The position numbers and the translations under genes were made by a program. Below, one piece after another: positions 56,698-64,000 of a DNA stretch of 64,000 bases. The notes beneath the pieces were generated by a model, which had not been told where the DNA came from, made no database searches, and worked only from the letters and a program-made list of their open reading frames with translations. Origin of the DNA: Cellvibrio sp. PSBB023 (GTDB lineage Bacteria; Pseudomonadota; Gammaproteobacteria; Pseudomonadales; Cellvibrionaceae). Positions within the stretch are counted from its first letter, which is position 1. Each line of letters begins with the position of its first letter. The stretch is taken from assembly GCF_002007605.1 (NCBI RefSeq), contig NZ_CP019799.1, positions 682,001-746,000 on the forward strand. The letters are read 5' to 3'.

Positions 56698-57780
56698 ATG
56701 CGTCGCCAGGATTTTTTTTACGAACTACCCGATAGCCTCATTGCGCGAGCCCCGGCGGCTGAGCGACGCGGCAGTCGCCTATTGCAGTTGGACGGCCAAA
56801 GCGGTCATTTGACCCATGGTCAGTTTCCTGATTTGCTCAATCTGGTTGAATCCGGCGATTTGATGGTATTCAACAATACCCGCGTGATTCCCGCGCGCCT
56901 GTTCGGTCAAAAAACCTCGGGTGGGCAGGTGGAGATTCTGGTTGAGCGGGTATTGGATAATCGCCGCGTGCTGGCTCATACCCGCGCCAGTAAGGCCCCA
57001 AAGGTGGATTCCCAAGTGATTCTGCAAGACGGCACCCGCGTGCAATTGGTTGCCCGTCACGATGCCCTGTTTGAGTGGGAGTTCCTGGGCGATGATCCGG
57101 CATTGGTTGTGCTGGAGCGTATCGGCCATATGCCATTGCCTCCTTATATAGATAGAGAGGATGTGGCTGCCGACCGCGAGCGTTATCAAACTGTTTACAG
57201 CAAAGAGCAGGGGGCGGTTGCAGCTCCCACAGCGGGTTTGCATTTTGATGAGTTGATGTTGGAGCAGTTGCGTGCAAAAGGCGTCAATATCGCTTTTGTG
57301 ACCTTGCATGTGGGTGCGGGCACCTTCCAAAACATGCGTGTCGATAATATTGCCGAGCATCAGATGCACTCGGAAATCATGGATGTATCGCCCGAGGTAT
57401 GTGAAATGGTGCGTGCGACTAAAGCGGCAGGTAAACGTGTTATCGCCGTGGGCACTACCAGCGTGCGCAGTTTGGAATCGGCGGCGCAGGGTTATGCGGA
57501 TGCCACACAAAAAGGTGAAATTCACCCCTATCAAGGCGAGACCAGTATTTTTATTTATCCCGGCTACCAATTTCAGGTGGTTGATGCCTTGGTGACTAAT
57601 TTCCATTTGCCCGAATCAACCTTGATTATGTTGGTGTCGGCCTTTGCCGGTTATGGTTTTACCATGGCGACCTATAAAGAAGCAGTTGCCCAACAATACC
57701 GTTTTTTCAGTTATGGCGATGCCATGTTTATCACCCGCAATCCCGCTGCTGCGCAACAGCCAGTGGGTATATCTATTTAA
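56698..57780 (+). CDS. queA: S-adenosylmethionine:tRNA ribosyltransferase-isomerase (QueA)
   Basis: QueA transfers and isomerises the ribose of SAM onto preQ1 in tRNA to give epoxyqueuosine. The 360-residue protein has the family opening [42 protein letters not shown] and [11 protein letters not shown]. It starts a queA-tgt operon; the 15-base gap to tgt fits joint transcription. Confidence 0.97.
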   Translation: MRRQDFFYELPDSLIARAPAAERRGSRLLQLDGQSGHLTHGQFPDLLNLVESGDLMVFNNTRVIPARLFGQKTSGGQVEILVERVLDNRRVLAHTRASKAPKVDSQVILQDGTRVQLVARHDALFEWEFLGDDPALVVLERIGHMPLPPYIDREDVAADRERYQTVYSKEQGAVAAPTAGLHFDELMLEQLRAKGVNIAFVTLHVGAGTFQNMRVDNIAEHQMHSEIMDVSPEVCEMVRATKAAGKRVIAVGTTSVRSLESAAQGYADATQKGEIHPYQGETSIFIYPGYQFQVVDALVTNFHLPESTLIMLVSAFAGYGFTMATYKEAVAQQYRFFSYGDAMFITRNPAAAQQPVGISI

Positions 57781-58935
<1,155 letters not shown>

Positions 58936-58946
58936 TTCGTGCATCA

Positions 58947-58974
58947 TTGTTGTACGCCAATTAAAGGGTATAAT
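58947..58974 (+). promoter_or_regulatory. Candidate sigma-70 promoter for secDF
   Basis: TTGTTG (58947-58952), 16-base spacer, and a perfect TATAAT (58969-58974), about 136 bases before the secD ATG. It lies just where yajC would be in other genomes, so secDF may have its own promoter. Confidence 0.6.
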
Positions 58975-59110
58975 CCGGCGCCCTTGACCATACCGCAACC
59001 AGATAAGTGATCGGTTGTGTGCTCGTAAAATAAGGCGGAGTTGATTTAAGTAGCTGCAAACCAAGTTGCTGAACCTCTGAAATCTGCCGCAGACCAGTTG
59101 GGAAATTTTT

Positions 59111-60994
59111 ATGTTAAACCGCTATCCCCTATGGAAGTATCTGTTGCTACTGTTTTTCACAGTAGTCGGCGTTGTCTATTCAATCCCCAATCTGTACGCA
59201 CCTGATCCCGCTATTCAAGTGTCAGGCGATTCAAGTACCAAAGTCATTGATGCACCGGTACTTGAAAAGATGGAGGCAGCACTTAAAGAGGCAAATATTG
59301 AGGCGTTTGGTGGTGAAGTTACGCCGCAAACCGCCATGTTGCGTATCAGGGATGTCGAGCAGCAAATGATGGCACGCAAGGTGGTACAAAAAGCCTTGGG
59401 TGATGGTTATGTGGTTGCTTTGAATAAAGCATCGAACACACCTGCCTGGCTGCATGCCTTGGGTGCAGAGCCATTGAAGCTGGGTCTTGACCTTGCGGGT
59501 GGTGTGCACTTCTTGCTGGAAGTTGATACCGCTTCTGCGGTTGCAAAGCGCCAGGAAATTAATGCTGATGACATGAAAGAAAAAATGCGCAAAGCCAAAG
59601 TGCGCTATTCATCGATTGTCGCACAAAAAGATAATCAAATTATTGCCCGTTTCCGCAGCGCCGAGGCACGTGATGAAGCAATCAATTTATTGCGTCGCGA
59701 TTATCCCAACCTGATGTTTACCAAACCGGATACCGAAGCCAGAGCTGATGAGTTTACCTATGCGGCAAATTTCACCGAAGCCGGTGTGCGCGAAATCGAA
59801 GATTATGCGGTTAGCCAAAACCTTATCACCCTGCGTAATCGGGTAAATGAGTTGGGTGTGTCTGAACCCATTGTTCAGCGTCAGGGGCGCAGCCGCATTA
59901 TCGTGCAACTGGCCGGTATTCAGGATCCAGCAGAAGCGAAGCGTGTTATCGGTAAAACCGCCAACCTGGAGTTCCGCTTGGGTGCCACTCCAGACACTAT
60001 GGTGTCCAACAAAGAAGAATTTCCATTCAAAGATGAATTGATGCAAATGCAGCGCGGTAATGCCGTGTTGGAGCGTCAATTAATTGTGACCGGTGATCGC
60101 GTGTCTAACGCCACCAGTAGCTTTGATCCTGAGAGCAATCAGCCACAAGTAAACATCACGCTCGATAGTTTGGGCGGTGCACAAATGCACCGCGTGACAC
60201 GCAATAACGTCGGTCGTCAAATGGGTATTTTGTTTATCGAATACAAAACCCGTACGCAAATAGTAAAAAATGCGGCAGGCGAAGATGTTGAAAAAATGAC
60301 CCAGTACGTTGAGCGCAAGGTGATTAGTCTGGCGACTATCCAAAGTGCGTTGGGCGTGCAGTTCCGCATCACTGGTCTTGATAGTCCCGCCGAAGCATCA
60401 GAGTTAGCGCTATTGTTGCGCGCGGGTGCACTGGCGGCGCCTATGCACTTTGTGGAAGAGCGTACCATCGGTGCATCCCTGGGTGCCAAGAATATTCAGA
60501 ATGGTGTGGACGCCACTCTCTGGGGATTCTTGTTAGTGGTTATATTCATGTTGGTTGCTTATAAGGTCTTTGGTGTATTCGCGAATATTGCGCTTGCGGT
60601 CAATATCTTGCTGATGTTAACCATGTTGTCGATGTTTGGTGCAACTCTGACCTTGCCTGGTATTGCCGGTATCGTACTCACGATTGGTATGGCAGTAGAT
60701 GCCAACGTGCTGATTCACTCGCGTATCCGCGAGGAGCTTAAAAACGGTGCTTCACCGCAGCAGGCGATTTTTGCCGGATACCAGCGCGCGTTTATCACTA
60801 TTGTTGACGCCAACCTCACCACCTTGATTATCGGTGTCATTCTCTTTGCCATTGGCACCGGTCCGATTAAAGGTTTTGCCGTTACGCTGATCGTCGGCAT
60901 TATTACCACCATGTATGCCTCTGTAAGTTGCAGTCGTGCGCTTGCCAATTTGTACTACGGTCGCCGTAAAAACTTACAGAAAATTTCGATTTAA
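59111..60994 (+). CDS. secD: Protein translocase subunit SecD
   Basis: SecD helps SecYEG pull proteins through the membrane using proton-motive force. The 627-residue protein has a first helix, a long periplasmic domain (about 30-450) with LGLDLAGGVHFLLEVD, and five C-terminal helices with GMAVDANVLIHSRIREEL, as expected. There is a 12-base gap to secF. Confidence 0.97.
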   Translation: MLNRYPLWKYLLLLFFTVVGVVYSIPNLYAPDPAIQVSGDSSTKVIDAPVLEKMEAALKEANIEAFGGEVTPQTAMLRIRDVEQQMMARKVVQKALGDGYVVALNKASNTPAWLHALGAEPLKLGLDLAGGVHFLLEVDTASAVAKRQEINADDMKEKMRKAKVRYSSIVAQKDNQIIARFRSAEARDEAINLLRRDYPNLMFTKPDTEARADEFTYAANFTEAGVREIEDYAVSQNLITLRNRVNELGVSEPIVQRQGRSRIIVQLAGIQDPAEAKRVIGKTANLEFRLGATPDTMVSNKEEFPFKDELMQMQRGNAVLERQLIVTGDRVSNATSSFDPESNQPQVNITLDSLGGAQMHRVTRNNVGRQMGILFIEYKTRTQIVKNAAGEDVEKMTQYVERKVISLATIQSALGVQFRITGLDSPAEASELALLLRAGALAAPMHFVEERTIGASLGAKNIQNGVDATLWGFLLVVIFMLVAYKVFGVFANIALAVNILLMLTMLSMFGATLTLPGIAGIVLTIGMAVDANVLIHSRIREELKNGASPQQAIFAGYQRAFITIVDANLTTLIIGVILFAIGTGPIKGFAVTLIVGIITTMYASVSCSRALANLYYGRRKNLQKISI

Positions 60995-61006
60995 GAGACC
61001 ACTTTT

Positions 61007-62161
61007 ATGACTAAGGAATTACGCATTATTGATTTTATGGGTGTAAGACATTACACCTCCGCGTTATCTATCTTGATAGTGATTATTTCTCTGGGATCGC
61101 TGGCGTTTAACGGTTTGAAGTTGGGTTTGGATTTTACCGGCGGTACCCAATTGGAGTTGCTACTGGATAAGCCTGCTGACCTGGATAAGATCCGTGAAGT
61201 ATTGGAGCAGGAAGACTTAAAAAGTCCTGCGGCAGTGTTGTTTGGTTCTGATCAGGAAGTGATGATTCGCACACAGGATCAAATGAAAGAAAAGGCGCTG
61301 GAGCATTTGCAAACAGCGGTGGGTAAAGCCGGCGCTGTACTTGAGGGTGTGGAGCGTCCTGCACGTGAGTTGGAAGGGTTTACCGATACCTTGGTGTTTG
61401 CCAATACCAGTATTGATAGCTTGCGTCAGAGTAATTTGTTTTCTTCTACCGATTATGGTCGTGTTGATTACGCTCAGCGTGAAGACAAGGTGTTAGTAAA
61501 TCTCGAAGCACCGATCGATATGGTTTACTTGCGTACACTCATCGCTGATATAGAGCGCGCAACTGATACCAAGATCCAACTGCGCAGCAGTGAGTTTGTT
61601 GGTCCGCAAATTGGTGACGAGTTGCGCGATCAGGGCGGCTTGGGGATGTTGGTAGCATTTATTCTGGTGTTTCTGTACGTTGCGGTGCAATTCCAGTGGA
61701 AGTTTTCAACTGGCGCGATTGCAGGTTTGGTGCACGATGTCATTGTAACACTTGGCTTTTTTTCGCTCTTTCAATGGGATTTTGACTTAACTGTATTGGC
61801 AGCCATTTTGGCATTGATTGGTTACTCCATTAACGACACGATTGTTATTTACGACCGCATTCGGGAAAACTTCCGGATTTTGCGTAAAAGTGATCCCCAT
61901 GAGGTTATCAATATTTCTATTACCCAGACCTTGGGTCGTACAATCATGACCTCTGTATCGGTATTCATCGTGTTGTTCTGTTTGTATTTTATGGCCGGTG
62001 AAGTGTTACAAGGTTTTGCTCTGGCGCTGATTATCGGTATCCTTGCGGGTACTTATTCATCAGTTTATATCTGCGCCAATATCACTGCGGCTCTGGGTAT
62101 TACCAAAGAAGATTTGATGCCAAAACCCAAAGAGGAAACGGAGCTGGAAGAAACTTTGTAA
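61007..62161 (+). CDS. secF: Protein translocase subunit SecF, with a longer periplasmic domain
   Basis: This partner of SecD has 384 residues, with six helices, LDFTGGT after the first helix (residues 41-47), EFVGPQIGDEL (about 196) and INDTIVIYDRIREN in helix region 4-5. About 150 residues separate LDFTGGT from EFVGP, roughly twice the usual spacing; the extra part (about 85-165) is charged. It ends with an acidic tail. A terminator follows. Confidence 0.96.
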   Translation: MTKELRIIDFMGVRHYTSALSILIVIISLGSLAFNGLKLGLDFTGGTQLELLLDKPADLDKIREVLEQEDLKSPAAVLFGSDQEVMIRTQDQMKEKALEHLQTAVGKAGAVLEGVERPARELEGFTDTLVFANTSIDSLRQSNLFSSTDYGRVDYAQREDKVLVNLEAPIDMVYLRTLIADIERATDTKIQLRSSEFVGPQIGDELRDQGGLGMLVAFILVFLYVAVQFQWKFSTGAIAGLVHDVIVTLGFFSLFQWDFDLTVLAAILALIGYSINDTIVIYDRIRENFRILRKSDPHEVINISITQTLGRTIMTSVSVFIVLFCLYFMAGEVLQGFALALIIGILAGTYSSVYICANITAALGITKEDLMPKPKEETELEETL

Positions 62162-62183
62162 GTTCCACGTTCTTTTCCTTTCA

Positions 62184-62214
62184 ACAACAGCGCCTACGGG
62201 CGCTGTTGTCATTT
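62184..62214 (+). terminator. Rho-independent terminator of secDF
   Basis: An 11-bp perfect stem (62184-62194 with 62199-62209), TACG loop, then CATTTTT. Confidence 0.9.
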
Positions 62215-62323
62215 TTAGGGCATGCATATTGTGTGGTGGTGATGTGAGTGGTCGGGGCGATTGTGCAACCGGTCGATCTCGGTTATCGTCAATCTATCCA
62301 GGGTATATAGATAACAAGATCCT

Positions 62324-64000
62324 ATGATTGAACACATCAGTTTTAGTCCGTCTTTGCAAACCAGCGATAACCTTGAGTTATTGCGTGAGACTGTTGGCCG
62401 CTTCCAGCGCATTTTTAATGGTAGCGGTTATGGTTTTTGGGAGTGGAATCTGCAAACCCAGCATATTGAATGGTCAGGCGGATTCTGGGAGCGCTTGGGT
62501 TATGGTGCTGAAGATGCCGAAAGCATCAGTGACTCCGCCAAGGTGTTGATGTACATGCACCCGGACGATCACGATTATGCTATCGAGGCGACACGTCAGC
62601 ATTTGCGCACGGGAAAACCGCTGGATGTGTCATATCGCATCAGAACCAAGGCGGGCGATTATATTTGGACCCAGGTGCGGGCAGATTCGCTGCGCGATGA
62701 AAATGGTCACGCGACCATTATGTCCGGCGTGAATTTCGATATCACCGAAATTAAAAAAGTAGAAGCGGCACTACGCGAGAGTGAGGCGCGTCAGGTGCGT
62801 ATTATCCAGGCGTCCAGTGATGGTATTTGGGAGTGGTATGCTGACCGCGGCGGCTTCCATTTTTCCCATCGCTGTTGGGAACTGCTGGGCTACAACGATT
62901 TGGATGATGTGCTGACGGAGGGCGAGGATCGCCTCAAAATCTGGCGCAAGCATATTTTTCCGCAAGATCTGCCTATTTTTGATAATGCCTTGATTGAGCA
63001 CATGGCAGGGCGTGCGCCCTTTGATGTTGAATACCGGTTGATCAGCCAGCAAGGCGATATTCGTTGGATTCGTGGGCGTGGTCGTGCGGTGTTCAATGAA
63101 AATGGGCAGCCGATCATGATGTCTGGCAGCAACATGGATATCACCGAAATCAAGCGCGCAGAAGAGCGTGTTATCCAGGCCAAAGAGCAGGCCGAGAAAG
63201 CCAATCGCGCCAAGTCTGAATTCCTCTCCAGCATGAGTCACGAGTTGCGCACGCCACTCAATGCCATCTTGGGATATACCCAGCTGTTTGAATACGACGG
63301 TAATCTCAGGCCCCAGCAAATCAACAATGTGCGCGAAATTCGCAAGGCTGGCGAACATCTATTGCAGCTGATAAGCGATGTATTGGACTTGGCCAAAATT
63401 GAATCGGGCAATATGACTGTATCGCTTGAGCCGGTGTTGGTATCGCGCTTGATCAGCGAATGTTTCACTCTGGTGCAGCCGCAGGCCGATGCCAAAGGAA
63501 TTCGCCTCATGGCAACTCTGGCGGAGTTCAATAATACCTATGTGGTCGCCGATAATGTGCGCGTCAAGCAAGTGTTGCTCAATCTTTTGAGCAATGCCGT
63601 TAAATACAACCATGTGGGTGGCGAGGTTGAAGTTCGGCTGGATATGCAGGACGGTCAGCAGTTGCGCATCAGCGTACGTGACACGGGGCGCGGTATTCCC
63701 TTGCAGCGTCAGAATGAAGTGTTTCAGCCGTTTAATCGCCTGAGTGCAGAAAACTCCAATATTGAAGGTTCCGGCGTAGGTTTGGTGATTACCAAGCAGC
63801 TTGTTGAAATGATGAAAGGGGTGCTCGACTTTGTCAGTGCGGAAGGGCAGGGAACCACCTTTTGGATCGATTTCCCAGTGGCGACAGAATGGAATGATGA
63901 GCCCATCAAAAAAGCATCAACCCACAAAGACTATGCACCGGCTACACTGAATGTAAAACGTCACTGCAAAGTTCTGTACGTGGAAGATAACCCCACTAAT
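62324..64000 (+). CDS. Hybrid sensor histidine kinase with two PAS domains, 3'-truncated
   Basis: The frame is open from the ATG at 62324 to the window end (559 codons), so the 3' part is missing. In order: a PAS/PAC domain (about 25-145, FWEWNLQTQHIEWSGGFWER), a second PAS/PAC (about 160-285, YRLISQQGDIRWIRGRGRAV), a HisKA domain with phospho-acceptor H306 in SMSHELRTPLNAIL, and HATPase_c with N-box LLNLLSNAVKYN, DTGRGIP and GSGVGLVI. The start of a receiver domain (KVLYVEDNPTN) lies at the edge. No transmembrane segment is seen, so it is a cytoplasmic hybrid kinase. Signal and target are unknown. Confidence 0.93.
   Translation, partial: MIEHISFSPSLQTSDNLELLRETVGRFQRIFNGSGYGFWEWNLQTQHIEWSGGFWERLGYGAEDAESISDSAKVLMYMHPDDHDYAIEATRQHLRTGKPLDVSYRIRTKAGDYIWTQVRADSLRDENGHATIMSGVNFDITEIKKVEAALRESEARQVRIIQASSDGIWEWYADRGGFHFSHRCWELLGYNDLDDVLTEGEDRLKIWRKHIFPQDLPIFDNALIEHMAGRAPFDVEYRLISQQGDIRWIRGRGRAVFNENGQPIMMSGSNMDITEIKRAEERVIQAKEQAEKANRAKSEFLSSMSHELRTPLNAILGYTQLFEYDGNLRPQQINNVREIRKAGEHLLQLISDVLDLAKIESGNMTVSLEPVLVSRLISECFTLVQPQADAKGIRLMATLAEFNNTYVVADNVRVKQVLLNLLSNAVKYNHVGGEVEVRLDMQDGQQLRISVRDTGRGIPLQRQNEVFQPFNRLSAENSNIEGSGVGLVITKQLVEMMKGVLDFVSAEGQGTTFWIDFPVATEWNDEPIKKASTHKDYAPATLNVKRHCKVLYVEDNPTN

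Noticed and set aside
56779..57606. 275-codon open frame on the minus strand inside queA
   Set aside because: Lies fully within a conserved gene and shows no protein-like pattern or family motif.
62771..63613. Minus-strand open frames in the last 1.3 kb
   Set aside because: The plus strand holds a continuous PAS/HisKA/HATPase gene from 62324 to the edge, which explains the whole stretch.

Overview
The window looks like a chromosomal segment of a marine or soil gammaproteobacterium of the Cellvibrionaceae, most likely Cellvibrio or a close relative. The evidence is a pseudomonad-like order of core genes (purMN opposite a DUF2066 gene and hda; pepA-holC opposite lptFG; queA-tgt-secDF next to a tRNA-Leu), moderate GC content, and a lipoprotein glycoside hydrolase family 9 cellulase. 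This placement is inferred from gene content and synteny; no search was run.

Layout. Positions 1-9991 form a defence-type island: a type I restriction-modification operon in the order hsdR (5' end cut by the window edge), hsdM, hsdS. It is followed without a gap by an AT-rich pair, a DUF3696-type AAA ATPase and an uncharacterised partner with a possible phospholipase-D-like motif. A PD-(D/E)XK/DUF5655 protein and a NERD-domain UvrD-like helicase come next. Positions 10100-15525 hold tesA, the ybbA-ybbP ABC exporter genes and a MATE transporter. Positions 15763-31561 are an accessory, surface-related region: two GT-C family glycosyltransferases (one carrying a C-terminal NPCBM domain), a 2524-residue secreted SpvB/RHS protein with a putative toxin tip, a four-helix candidate immunity protein, a frameshifted RHS remnant, two small secreted paralogues, and a GtrA/GtrB-like pair.

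Positions 31718-53556 are mostly housekeeping: a CueR-like MerR regulator with its operator, dcd, slyD, purM/purN, DUF2066, hda, a GH9 enzyme, an RluA-type pseudouridine synthase, yaeQ, cnoX/ybbN, a DUF4380 lipoprotein, ylqF, an MFS transporter, holC, pepA, lptF, lptG, an RDD protein and an FHA-cyclase protein. Positions 53557-56375 are a second small accessory patch next to a tRNA-Leu(CAA). It contains a membrane/coiled-coil protein and an AHH-type nuclease toxin with an Imm11-like immunity gene. From 56376 to the end lie tRNA-Leu, queA, tgt, secD and secF (with no yajC between tgt and secD), then the first part of a hybrid PAS histidine kinase cut by the window edge.

How the parts work together. 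The left end is anti-phage or anti-plasmid in character. The RHS and AHH loci look like inter-bacterial toxin/immunity modules. The GT-C and Gtr genes suggest variable surface glycans. QueA and Tgt share the queuosine pathway, LptF/LptG are the LPS export permeases, and SecD/SecF assist protein export. The most promising candidates for undescribed biology are the ATPase-partner pair behind hsdS, the RHS tip with its membrane immunity candidate, the AHH variant toxin pair and the small secreted paralogue pair.
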